Shown: piece by piece, positions 42,437 to 53,900 of the stretch
Layout of the letters: every line of letters starts with the position of its first letter
Numbering within the stretch: position 1 is the stretch's first letter
Assembly: GCA_020809705.1 (NCBI GenBank)
Contig: CP085831.1
Location: 3,286,001-3,350,000, forward strand
DNA length: 64,000 nucleotides
Direction of reading: 5' to 3'
Source: Calonectria ilicicola
Taxonomy: Eukaryota; Ascomycota; Sordariomycetes; Hypocreales; Nectriaceae
The notes under the pieces: generated by a model
The model's input: the letters and a program-made list of their open reading frames with translations, nothing else
What the model was told of the DNA's origin: nothing
Databases searched by the model: none
Program-made: the position numbers and the translations under genes

Positions 42437-43819
42437 AACGACACATGGATTATTCAGTCGTGATTGTGAGTGATGCGATCAAGGAGATTGCATAGATCCA
42501 GGGTAGCTTGGTTATGGCTAGGTGTCTCAATATATACATGTTTGCGGTTTCATTGGAGTATCTTTTGTCAATATTTGGGTGCTCTCCTATAATATTCCTT
42601 CTCTTTTTACTTCTTGTTGGGGGGAGGGGTAGTGAAAGCGCTCTCCCAGAGGTTGGCTTGTCAGACAAGCTCCAGTTTTTATCACCACCAAGGAGGGATC
42701 CGTTTGGCTACCTAGCGGTTCACCGTACTACACTAAAAGCTCACAACCTTTCTTTGCCTAAATTTTAGACGTAACTCGGGAAATAAGCGGGAAGAGAATA
42801 TAGTTAACCAACTGACTTGGTATTGATTACCGGTTGTCATGTCATTGACACGGTTTACGCGCCTAGTTTACTCCCTAATTTTGCAGAAAATTTGGGAGAA
42901 ATCCGACACCACGTGACTAGACCAGACTCATTCGTCATTCCTTTATAGGAATCATTCATTTCCACAACAAATTATCCATCTTTTTGCCGGGGATTGGAAT
43001 CTTGAATATGGAAAGAAGAAGAAGAAATAGAAACACAAGCGCCAGACTGTTTATTCAATCTTGGAGTAAATTTGCCCTCCGTGTTGAATATTCTTCCTTC
43101 TCTCGTCATTTCTGTGCCACATTTGTGTTGCGCAAATGTGTTGCGCAAATGTGTTGCGGGCCCCACACTTTTTGACCCACCCGAAAAAGACATGGGAGCG
43201 ATGCGACAAATGATTGGGCACAGCATGGGAATATATGTGGGGCGCTAATGGCGGAGTTGCGCCACGCCTCATGATAAAGTGGAGCTGGGCCTCAAGTGAT
43301 GCACAAATGTGTTGGACCGGTGACCGCCGGCCGGTGGGCTAAATAAATCCATGAACCCACTTTTTAGGGGGAATGGATTGCTCTAACTGGCCAGCATTTG
43401 TTGCAACGTTCTCGACGCTCCTGTCTGTGTAAAAGAGGTGCACTTAATGCCCGCCCGATCGCTGCTCATTTACCCTTATGATTTCTGCTGTTCTTCAAGT
43501 CTGACTACGGCTCGCCCTTTCTCATCCACCTCATCTCTTGTCCATCCTCATCCAACGCTTCCAGTTCACATGGCCTGCAACGCAGCCACTAAGTGCTACT
43601 GCTGCGCTTAAGGCACACCCGCGATTTGAACAGACTGTCCCCTGCCCTCTCCCTTCGCCTGGCAGCATTCCCCGACCGTTCCATATTCTGACCGTTCCAT
43701 CCCTTTCCCCTCCAACGCGCATTGCGTGTCCGATCAACAGCATCAACGCTTTTGTTCCCCAGCCACAACCTCAGGCGGACAAAGGATCATGGCTTACAAG
43801 TGTGAGCCAAAGACACCAC
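42437..43819. other. Intergenic region
   Basis: No convincing gene. It contains a 13-bp short tandem repeat (GTGTTGCGCAAAT) from 43125. The tail is C/T-rich (43500-43760), like a promoter or leader, but no conserved protein follows on the plus strand. Confidence 0.35.
43125..43160. repeat. Short 13-bp tandem repeat
   Basis: The unit GTGTTGCGCAAAT occurs at 43125-43137 and 43138-43150, then as a partial third copy GTGTTGCGG. Its core ACAAATGTGTTG recurs near 43303. Confidence 0.7.
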
Positions 43820-44241
43820 CTACTTGTCGTTGGACATGCTGCTGAGATCGGCAAGCATTTTATCATGTTGGGCTTCTGGGCTCGCTGTCCTGGGCACCGA
43901 CCCATCATTTCCTACTTTCTTCGTTTTGTCCATGGCCATGGCTTTGTCTACCCTTTGGATGGCTCGAGAAGATGGCGCCGCATACTCTTGCAGTGCCTTG
44001 GTCGGCAGCCCAAGAGCCAAGTGGTCTTGGAATCGCGGTTGACCCTCGCCGTTGAGGTAGCGATGCAACATGTTGGCCTTCGCCATTTCAGCCTCAGGTG
44101 TTATACGAAACCGGCCTGTCCTGGTATTTTCCATGCCATGTCAATGTGCAATCTATCACTTGCATTCTCAGCTCAGCCTTGACTCACATGTTGGCTTTGA
44201 CCTCACGAACGAGCGGTTCTGGTTTGCCGTTTTCGTCTTTA
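43820..44241 (-). CDS. 3' exons of an unrecognised minus-strand gene
   Basis: Two exons join cleanly: 44241-44188 (encoding KDENGKPEPLVREVKAN) and 44120-43820. A 67-bp GTGAGT...CAG intron separates them. The second exon reads TGRFRITPEAEMAKANM and on to a Lys-containing C-terminus at 43820, hydrophilic and rich in Ala/Lys/Met. The clean splice in phase and the amino-acid mix look like real coding sequence. The next exon upstream may encode GLVALLLQWYPSSTRQRQR (near 44310-44360), a membrane-anchor-like segment, but I could not fix its boundaries or a start codon. No family recognised. It could be a decayed gene. Confidence 0.45.
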
Positions 44242-44625
44242 CTGCAAGTGCAGTATTGCTATTTCTTTTCTGTCTTGTCTTCTCTTTCCTCTACGATGCC
44301 CCCTTCCGCTGCCTCTGTCTTGTTGAGGATGGATACCACTGTAGCAGCAAGGCAACCAAGCCAAGTGATGGGACACCTTCAAACTCGAAGGGCAACGACA
44401 CAAATCACACCAAGGCTTTGGCCCGCGAACGATATACAAGTCTACCCGGGGATGATAAAGCTCAGGGTTAGTCCTTGATCTGAACAGGGAGTCTTGCATG
44501 GAACGGAATGACAAATTGATGAAGAAGGGATGTCAGGTACGTTGCAAGTTCCGACATTGCGGAGGCAGCCGGCGTGAAGAGGTGGTGCGCAGCGAGTGTC
44601 AACTTCCACTACGTCTCTATCCTCA

Positions 44626-44745
44626 GTGTCGAAATCGCAAGTGACGACATCGCAAGTGACGACATCGCAAGTGTCTATATCGCGAGTGACGGTTTCGCAA
44701 GTGACGGTTTCGCATGTGCCGAACTCGGCAGTGTCGAAATCGACG
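44626..44745. repeat. 15-bp minisatellite, eight units
   Basis: Eight consecutive 15-bp units start GTG: two exact GTGACGACATCGCAA units (44641-44670), two close GTGACGGTTTCGCAA units (44686-44715) and four diverged ones. The period is a multiple of three, so a plus-strand frame (44574-44900) reads a five-residue repeat (SDDIA/SDGFA). No family resemblance supports that frame as a gene. Confidence 0.9.
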
Positions 44746-45189
44746 GTTTAACGCTCATGCCGGTCAGTGGAGATCACAGCGATAACAGACCAGTCAGCAA
44801 CATGCATCTGTCCAATACGGTGAGGGTTTTGAGAAGGAGAAGGAGATGGAAATCAGCAAGAAATGGGCAGATTACGAAAAGGGACTTGCACCAAAACTGA
44901 CTGAATGATTGAGAATAATACGTGTGGTTTTATTATTCTTTTCCGTCCAGAGCCTGAAGCGAAAATAATGTCGCGACAGAAGCTGCAGTGATGCTGACAG
45001 GGGTACGCTAGCAATTAGCGGTTGTGCGCCTCTGCAGTAGGCGCAGCAGGCGACTCGAGGATAGGACGATCTCACATTCCACACCTCCAGAATTAGCATT
45101 TGGGCCGACACCAGACACAGCGAATTCCCCAGTACGAGACGAGCATCATGAAGCGAAATACCAAACCCGAAAGTACGCCCCCGGCCTAG

Positions 45190-46225
45190 CGTCAATGCAG
45201 ACGCAACGGCGATGGCGGCGAAGCAACCAGCGCTGGTGGTACCGGTACCTTTAATCACTTTATGTGCCCCTTCACATATGCTCGCCCGAAACGGGACCTC
45301 CCGTCGAGCTGCTCCAGCCAGAAGAGAAGCATGCGCTTGCTGAAGTGTGTATCGCCTGATTTGGCTTTGGATCTTGTTAAGGTATCCTAACGAAGCGTTA
45401 TTTTATAGGGAACACATACAGACTAAACACAAATGCGAATGCGAGCGCGAGTGCCAAAACGCGGCCCACCTCACTAAAGACCAGAGGAATGCCATCCAAT
45501 GCCAAACCCTCCCTAAGTCTAAGTCCCGAGGCGACCAGTGGACTGCCATCCTGAAAATTATTTTGCCCAACACGCCCGACGAGGAGCTGCCGCCTTCCTA
45601 CCACCCGACCGTTGAACAACTGGAGCAGCTTGCGCGCCGCCCCCCGCAAGAGCTTTTGGCGAGGCTCCAACAACGATTCGACAAAAGCCAGGCAAGTGGC
45701 ATAGCCACTGCCGATTTTTTTGTTCTATTCCCGTTATTCGTCGAGTATGTCCGTGAGACGGGAGTTGTTCCAGACTCAATCGGTAACAGCTCAGGTCCTG
45801 GTGCTAGCACACTGGTGGCCGAGGATATTCATGAGATGCGACCTGCTCCACACTCAACCAGCAACAGTCCGGATCCCGGCACTAGCACCCTACTTCTGGA
45901 CGATGTCCGTGAGACCGAACTCATCTCAGATTCACCAGGCAGCAGCTTGGGACCCAGCACAACAAGTACACAACCGCAATTCGATGATGTTGTCGGGTTT
46001 TCCGAGTTTGATATAGGGACAAGACTGCCCTCTGTTCCCTTTGCCGGGACGCCAAGCACACACACGCCAAATCCTCAAATCATAGACAACACAATGCTTC
46101 GTACTGCACACTCAGAACACGGTCAGGACTTGGCCTACGAAACATTGTCAACGACTCACGAATCCTATTTGATCTATCATATCACCCACCCGAGTAAAAT
46201 AAACACTGTTCCTAATTATATTTAA
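45190..46225 (+). CDS. C2H2-like fungal protein, 3' part with degenerate tandem repeats
   Basis: Two visible exons: open frame from 45190 to 45344, then 45409-46225, joined in phase over a 64-bp GTGTGT...TAG intron with a CCTAAC branch site. The first gives FNHFMCPFTYARPKRDLPSSC and continues into EHIQTKHKCECEREC. This is the arrangement of fungal proteins with degenerate C2H2 fingers (CPFYK...C...HL...H...C..C). Then comes GDQWTAILKIILPNTPDEELPPSYH, also typical of that group. Residues near the middle repeat about three times: VRETGVVPDS...GASTLVAED, then IHEMRPAPHS...GTSTLLLDD, then VRETELISDS. The 5' end is not resolved: a TAG at 45187 closes the frame and no start fits. It may be a truncated gene. 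Confidence 0.6.
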
Positions 46226-47580
46226 TCACATAGACAACTAGCAATAGATTAGTAGTCTTTTACTGTATATTCTTCTCCAATATTGACTTGGTACAATTTG
46301 CGTTCAACCCGAACTTTGTCCGGAGTTTCCCCGTCGACACGCAGCAGCCGTCCACGTGCGTGGCGCACTGACGATGAGCTCTGCGAACAAGTAGAACTGA
46401 AATGAGGTTGGAAAGATGCTACAGTTGCTCTTTGCATCATGCAGTACAGTATCTGAGTATGTGTTTTACCTAACTGTTTGACTTATTCCTGTCAGCCTTA
46501 GTTCTTCTTATCAAGCTTGCAGCTGGCTAATTAGCGACCGATGCGACCCCAGTGCTATCACGGCTTGAACGCCCCTTATCATCGAACCGGGTGCTCGACC
46601 AACAATTAGACCGTCGCTGTCGTGAAACTGTCAATACCGAATGCTCCCACCACTTCTGTCCCGAAGCCATAACCGCGATGAACCGCCGACGAGTCCGCTC
46701 CATCTCCATAGCATGTAATCGCATCCCAGATGTGCTTCGATACTAAATAGCCTACGATCGAAACGTGATGGAAAAAATACTGTGGTTGGGCATGGGAAGA
46801 CTCTGCAGGGAAGAACCGCCGTGGATATGTTCAACTTCACTGGAGGCCTTGGGAATGGCGTAAACACATGGGGCGAAACGTTCTGGCGTTGTGAACTCTG
46901 CAATGACATAGCCTCAAGACCCTGTTTCTTGCCATGAGAGCCTCCTTTCCAAGCACTCTGGCGCTGCGAACAATCTCTCGTCACCTGCAAGCCTCCCAGT
47001 CGCTCAAAGAGCCATCTCCATTTTAGCGGCGAAAAGCTGCTTGTTCGCGATGGACCCATGTCGCCATGTCGCTTTCAATCCATGGCCTGCGTACTTTCTT
47101 CTCCAGGGCACTTGGCTCTAACCATCTCTATGTCATCTTCTGGGTTCAACCTGCGGCAACTTATTCGTTGGCCACATAGTCGTAATAATAGCCCAATCTG
47201 GCTGTATCCATTTGTTTTTAATCGAAGGAAGAATAATTTCACCATGGGGCCTGATAAACCGTAGTGGCCTTCCTGGACGTGAGACCCAAGTACATCTACC
47301 TGCAAAAAAGCCTGCCTTTGTTGTGTGGTGACAAGCCAATGCTTAGCATTTGCCGTCGTCGCCCAGATCCGCCTTCAACGCCACACACCTGTAGATAAGT
47401 AGACCTGAATATGAGCACTGGACAAATCGTATGGCAATGAGCGAAGGCGTGTTTATTTAAAGCAGAATTTATGTAACACAAAACCCAATGCGAGCAACAC
47501 TCTCAAGATCGTAGGGCCTTGTATCACCTAAGATACTCTTTATAGCCGACGCGGTGAAGCTCTGTTCAAAATGGTGATCC
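46226..47580. other. Intergenic region without recognised genes
   Basis: A minus-strand frame of 142 residues at 46631-47059 and others are present, but composition and lack of pattern argue against them. Confidence 0.35.
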
Positions 47581-48900
47581 TTACAGAAGCCCGGCATCGA
47601 GCATGGATTGCACAGCATCTGTCACAGACTTTTCCAGTTCAATGTAATTCCACTCATGTGAATCCGTTCCTTCTGATAAAATCTTTACACTAGCGCGAGT
47701 GTCCCATCCGGTGGGTTCGTTGTTCAAGGGCAAGATTTGTGTCGGATTTCCTGCTGGAGCTCTGCCTTGCAGCTGGGGAAACGTTTTGCGCACAATATTT
47801 ACGATGAGCTGCGGCGTTATCAAGCCAGTCACCATTAGAATTCGTTTCCCTGACGCAGCGGGGTTCGTCAACGAATCGACGTGGGCTCGGGCAACGTCAC
47901 GAACATCGACCTGGAAGCTCCTATTAGCATGCTGCTGTCTCAAGCATGGGGTTTACTTGCGAAATGGTAGAAGGGGAATGTGACGCCTTCGATTTGCTGA
48001 TGCGTCCCATCCAAAAAGTCGTAGATGGCAAAACGATTGGTCTCATTGACCGACTTTGCCCCCGAAATTGGGTGAATCATGGGACCGATGATAATGTCCG
48101 GGTTAACAATGGCAAGGCCCCACTGGGGCTTCTTCTCCTGGATAAACTTCCAGGCAGCCTTTTCGGCTTCTACTTTGGAGGCATTGTACCCAGCGACAGC
48201 ATCGTTATTTTCGATTGCATAGGTCCGGGTGACCTGTCCTTTGTTATTGTGGTCATTCTTAGAGAATACTCAAGAATTGACGTACCGGATTCCAATTCTC
48301 TTCCGTATAATTTTTTCCAGCCTTGGTCTTGTCTTCAAAGGAATTGAGAATAGAGACTGCGCTACCAAGAATCACACATCTTTTCAAGGTAGATCCTCCA
48401 AGCTTATTTGCACTCTCAAGGATACCAATGGTGCTGTAAACATTAGTCAACTCTGGACTCAGATATGATGGGATACAATCTATACCCTTGGACGGCAGGG
48501 TTGATCAAATCAATCTCGATGTCATTGACCTTGAACGCCACCAGAGAGGCTGTGTGGATAATGTAATCAAACGGCGGATTTGCGTCCGCCAAAACATGGT
48601 CAAAAGCCCCCTCCCGTGTTAGATCTTTGACGTATGCAAACTTGACGCGGCCCTTCCACGATGGGTGTGCTTCAAACACAGCCTGGGCTTTGTCTTCCGA
48701 TCGAACTGTGGCCGTAACTTGATAACCACGCTAATTGTTTATCATATTAGCTGATGCTTCCGATTCAGAGTTCTTGTTTGGGGTACAGAGAGCTTTACAT
48801 TCAACAAATCGCTGAGAATATGAGATGCCACAAAGCCGTTGCCCCCAGTAAGTAGGACATGACTTCCTCCATCCTGGTTTTGCGGTGCAATACTCGCCAT
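47581..48900 (-). CDS. NAD(P)-dependent epimerase/reductase (GRE2/dihydroflavonol-reductase-like extended SDR)
   Basis: Five exons: 48900-48799, 48730-48486, 48433-48286, 48233-47961 and 47910-47581, giving 365 residues. The N-terminal cofactor motif is LLTGGNGFVASHI (TGxxGxxA), the catalytic pair is in AGYNASKVEAEKAAW (YxxxK), and the C-terminal half has DVRDVARAHVDSL. This fits ketone/aldehyde reductases such as GRE2 methylglyoxal reductase or dihydroflavonol reductases. The fourth intron begins GCAAGT (GC-AG type, 47960-47911). The exon would otherwise not join in frame to DVRDVARAH. Probably a cytosolic carbonyl reductase of unknown substrate; nearby genes do not help. Confidence 0.93.
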
Positions 48901-49822
48901 ACTTTCTTTGTGGAACAAGACTTCGATATTGATTGTCAAAAAACAACTTCGATTATTTCTTCCTATGACCTGGTTTATATCCTTTGGGCATGCTGAGGTA
49001 CTGGTTGCGTAATGTTCTGCATGTGACCGCAGCCAATGCAAAGATACATTTGATGACATAAAACACTAGTGAAATCAAAGTAGTTATTATGTATTACTTT
49101 GTCCCATAAAAATCTCCAGTACGCTTTTTGTTTTGTGATCTATCACGGACATGTCCCTAACCGAACTGTTACATTAGCACACCCGATGCGATATCTCCGA
49201 ATTTGTCTCTCTGTTTGTTTATTTTCACCGAAATAACTCCTCATCAATGGAAATAAGACCACAAAGATGTCATTGTGACGACATAACTTACGTGCGTGGC
49301 GATCTTGGAACTTCGAGGCCTGCCCCATACCTGTCCCATGGTGTGATAATAGCAATCAATTCCTGGCGGGACTGAAGGGCGTAGGGCACAAGGCGTAGCA
49401 TTCTAGATATTTCGGTGACTTTAGTTACTTGTATGCGAATCATCATACTCCACAGATCTCGGTGCTTTCGGCGCTCTCGGCGAGATCTGCGCTGCGAAGG
49501 TGGTGAGATTCACAAATGTAGGGCGAATCAACCAGATAAATATTCTTATTTTTATGGTTTTACAAGTTTAGCTCAGATTGGATTCGCTTGGACGTTGTTT
49601 TAATTGTGATATCGGGCTTACTAGACATCTGACGTATCGAACAGAAATATGTTGAGATAATTGTGGCATCATTATTTTTGACCTTGATCCCATACCCTGA
49701 AATAAATTGGAGTCTCAGCAGTTTAAGGATAAATTGCGTCATGACGGTTACCCTCTGTTGGAATTTTATGTGTCTCACATAGACCAATCTATTGCAAATG
49801 CTTCCTCTCTGTAAATCACTAA
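48901..49822. other. Intergenic region
   Basis: No gene recognised. It includes the epimerase promoter. Inverted GCGCTCTCGGCGAG-like text near 49470 is short and not a repeat. Confidence 0.35.
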
Positions 49823-50275
49823 CTATGTTACATCGTCTAGGCTGGCCATAAACTCGGGGGAATTATTTCTGGCCCGTAAATACTGGACATAACAAGCTAA
49901 TTTCTGCAGCCAGTTATTAACAGATATCTGAGAAAAATTCAGGTGTGGATCACTTGGCTCTCTGATTGGTTTGTCTAAGTTGGGAAACGACCCGACCGTT
50001 ACAGAGGCCTTGAGACACTGTTGCGTGCTGCAGTACATGACGTAGTAGTGATCAGATGAGTTCGAGATACTATAAGCTCTCATCTCCTGGGAAAACAGCC
50101 ATGCAATCTTGATTTTATCCCTGTTGTGGAAAAATGTAGACATTGAGTACGTACACCGAACTACGGATCGCGGAGCAAGGGAATTTCTCGTTTTTAGCCA
50201 ATATTTTGCCCATATGGTACAGCAGTCTGGCATAGCTGTCATGCCTGGTTTGTTCAGTTTTAAGCCCAGCCACAA
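49823..50275 (-). CDS. Unrecognised protein fragment next to the CHAT gene
   Basis: An open frame of 150 residues. The downstream 98 residues (from about 50119) look like conserved coding sequence: IKIAWLFSQEMRAYSIS, then SQISVNNWLQKLACYVQYL and a PEFMASLDD end. They follow a possible CAG acceptor at 50121. Upstream the frame is Cys/Arg-rich and less convincing, so the real gene may begin in an exon I could not locate, or the locus may be decayed. No family recognised. It lies about 0.7 kb beyond the 3' end of the TPR-CHAT gene, on the same strand. Confidence 0.4.
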   Translation of the reverse strand: MWLGLKLNKPGMTAMPDCCTIWAKYWLKTRNSLAPRSVVRCTYSMSTFFHNRDKIKIAWLFSQEMRAYSISNSSDHYYVMYCSTQQCLKASVTVGSFPNLDKPIREPSDPHLNFSQISVNNWLQKLACYVQYLRARNNSPEFMASLDDVT

Positions 50276-50939
50276 TGAATACTCTGATATAAATTTAAAT
50301 TACATGTGTTAGAACCACAAGGGTTAATTTAAACATATTTTCATGTGTGTACATCCCACCATGTAGCTTGCTTGGTTGAACATTATATGTTATGGATCTA
50401 ATCGGTTAGCCATGATTATGCCTAGTAGTCTGGCTATTTAATGGCGCCGGCGCCCACAAAAAGTCACCAACAACTAACAACAGGACTGAGAATAACTTCG
50501 GAAGTGATTACCTGCTCCAGTAAGTGCATGATTTGGGCTTTGGATGCATCTGAACTTAGGTGAAGGGACGAACCATACTTGAGACCAAACAGACCATATT
50601 TGGATACTTTGCTATTAATCCGGTATTCTTTCAGTAGCGAGTGTCCACCTAAATTCCATTTTGGAGTTCAAGCATACGTGTATTCTCCCCCAGAAGCAAG
50701 CCAAAACAAAACTACTCTCAACCATTTTATTGCTGCCTTGGTGTTTCGGATGCAAGTCTTTGCTATAATTTAAGCACCTGGAAATTTTTTTCTTCTCATA
50801 TTCCAAGGCTAATTTTATGCCAATTACTTTCACTCTCTAGATCGAAGAATGCCATTGATCTCGAGAAATATAACGTGGCAGATGAACAGAATTAGTGTAG
50901 ACATCTTGAAACATACAAATGACTTTTGCTCTTTATTCC
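50276..50939. other. Intergenic region
   Basis: AT-rich, with no gene seen. This is the 3' flank of the CHAT gene. Confidence 0.4.
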
Positions 50940-53900
50940 TTACACTCCAAAATGAACATATGGAACCCAAAGCGGGATCTCCATCCAGGCGCAGTGATCC
51001 CCATCAACTAACTCGACATTTCTCAGTGGCTTTTCCTCATCCTCGTTATGGGAAGTGGAACTTGTGACCCTCATTCTCGCTAGCATTGAAGGTATATATT
51101 GTCCCCACATCCATCCATCCCGAACTTCAATCTTATCTGTTACTTCCTCCACGGCTGTTTGAGGCGCCTTTGCTTGATCATTTTGCAATGTGCTCCGTGT
51201 GAAATCTGATCCTTTGCGGCGCATTTTCTTGATCCAATCATCTCTCAGGGCTCGGCTTGCGGTATGGAGACCCCAGCACACCGATCCATCACTCATACCT
51301 CCCTCCTTAATACCTTCATACGTAAGCTTTGCCATTTCAAGGGAAGATTCGTCGTCAACTTCCCATAAAGTGCCGATGACATGCCGAAACCCTGCCAATT
51401 GATAGGCGTTGATCAGATGAATACTCTCATCTAAGAAGTCTCTCTCTTTAACAAGGCCTGTACCACAGGCCGAGAGGTAGGCTAGAAATGGAGATTGTTT
51501 ATGTAGGTTGATTTCCATCAGGTCTGATACTCGAAGTGGATGTTCTTGCCAATCCTCCAAGTAAAGTTGGCTGTGGGATGGATTTGTGGCATTTGCATAG
51601 CCGTGACCTGCAAAGTGAAATACTGCACACCTTTGCAAATGCAACAACACATCTTGCTTCCGACAGGATGGTTCAACAGGCCGGAGGCGCAATGATTCAC
51701 AGATCTCGCGTACCTGTTTTATCTCCGGCACTGTATGTTCAAGTGGGGTATGTCCAATGGTTTCTGGCATGGCGACAAGTAACGCCTCAGATGTGGTGGA
51801 TATGTGAGATTGGCGCCGACGGCTGCGAATAATAGCCCTAACCGAAGAACTATATGATGACATTACACGATCAAGAACCGTTTCAAAACTACCCCTTGTA
51901 TGATATCCCGCCGCGTGGAGGGGAAATCTGGCCAAAGCTCCGACTGGAATCCACCACATACGTGGCTGATGAGTAGAAAAGAGATGTTTATCAAACCCCA
52001 GCGCATTTAGAACAGGGCACGCGATAGTATCCCACAACCACTCGAGAGTTGTAGGAGTAGCGAAAGCACCATTGTTGGACCTCTCCTCTATCTCACCAAA
52101 TTTGAGACGTGGCAAGTTTAACAACCGCACCTGATCTACCTCAATTAACAGTGCATTACATTGGAGCTCGTTCGCGTTGATGATTGCCAGTGGTCCATAT
52201 TTTGCTGCAGCTTTCACATCCGAGGTGCTAGGTGAGCCTAGAAAAGAATCAAAGCCCGGTAGCTCGCGGACTTTATTCACTAGACTATCAAACTCCTTTC
52301 CAGCACTGTAGCGCCGGTCAAATCGGGTTGTCCAAGAGTCTTGGCCTTGTAATAGAAAGAGGCTACTATCTTGGGCAGTCGGAATACTAAGCTCCTTTTG
52401 CAGTTGAACAAAGCGATCCGCTATCTCAGGGTAACTTTCTCGCAAACCAGAAATATCAGTGTGGGTCTCCTCAAGAGAGGCTGCCATTACATCCCGGCCT
52501 CGCTCAAGTAGATCCACTGCAACCATTGGGTCCTTTCCTGCTTCCAAAGCCACTATTGCAGCGTTGGATGCAAGCCCCTCAGCGTTGGTGAGGATGGTTT
52601 GCTTATCAGGGCTCTCAAGTGATCTCGATACAAGCCTAGGAATTAGGTTCACTGCCAGCTCACAATCTTGGTATAATTGATCTGGATCGAGACGGATGCG
52701 GCCAGTATGAATTGAAACAAGAGCACGAGCAGCCAATATGCGATAGACTGCGTTTGAGTGTCCATGACGCACGCCTGATTGGCAATAGGCAACGGCCTTC
52801 TCAATATCATCTGAGTCCCGTTTTTGTTGGAACCTGTCACAGAAGTACAATGCGAGGCTTGTTGCTAAAGCTGCAAAGTTTGGATCTTCGTTTGCCTTCG
52901 GCATTATTTCTCTCTCTAACAAACGAATGGCTTCATTCAGATCAGAACTATCTCCTGTTACCGCATATCTGCGATGCAGATTCGTGGCCAGCCTTGACGA
53001 GAAGACTTTCCAATTGGCCGCGTCTTCTGATGTCTCTTCCACCGCCTTCCTCGACAGTATAATCGCTTCATCTAGATTGGCAAGATCTCTTGTGGTTTCG
53101 TATTGAGAATAAATCATGTCAGCAAGAATTTGGAATCGTTGCGCATACAATTGATAATTGTCGAATGTTAAATCAACGGCCACTCTCCCCAGACGAATGG
53201 CTTCCATCAGGTCAGCTTTTTTATTCGTGGCCAAATACCGAATATGAAAGTTATTTGCAAGCGAAGTCAGATGTGATGGCCATTTTGGATGGGCCTCCGA
53301 TAGAGTATTAACTGCTTTTTCCATGCATATTATGGCTTCATCAATATCAGATACTGCTCTTGTACTTCTAAATCTACTAACTAGGTGTTCGGCATAAATG
53401 GCTACAACATCAGTCCATTTTGGGTGGTTTTTTGGCGTTGCTTCGAGGGCTCGTCTTGTCACTTGGATACCATTCTCCCCGTGTTGGATCAATCCACTCT
53501 TGGAGAACTTCAGAGAAAGTCCCTGTGCAAGTGTAAGTAGATAGTTGGTTTGAGGTTTACTAGCCGGCATTTCATCAACTGCTTTCTGCGCCAGCCTGAT
53601 ACCTCGATCAAGATCCAGGTCTTGTTCTGTCCTCACATATTTATTAAATAATAAATGTGCCATAGTATGGAAACATTCTACCTTGTCTGGGTTGTATCCT
53701 CTGGTGTCAAGCGTATTGCCTACCAAAAGAATGGCTTGCTCAATATCGTCAATATCTCCCAACAGACAAAACCTATCGTTGAGGCGATTTGCCAGCGCTA
53801 TTGAAGCCCTAAACTGACCATCACCTTCTGGTATCAAATTGAACGCCTGCTTCGCTAGCATAATGTTTTCGTTAATATCGCTTACAGAATTGTGATATGC

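Noticed and set aside
43538..44182. Plus-strand frame of 214 codons
   Set aside because: Pro/Ser-rich leader-like DNA; the minus strand over its second half has better coding evidence with a proper intron.
44626..44745. CRISPR-like array
   Set aside because: Units are contiguous 15-mers without spacers, in a fungal genome; this is a minisatellite.
46631..47059. Minus-strand frame of 142 codons
   Set aside because: Arg/Ser/Trp-rich composition typical of chance frames, no family pattern and no splice context.
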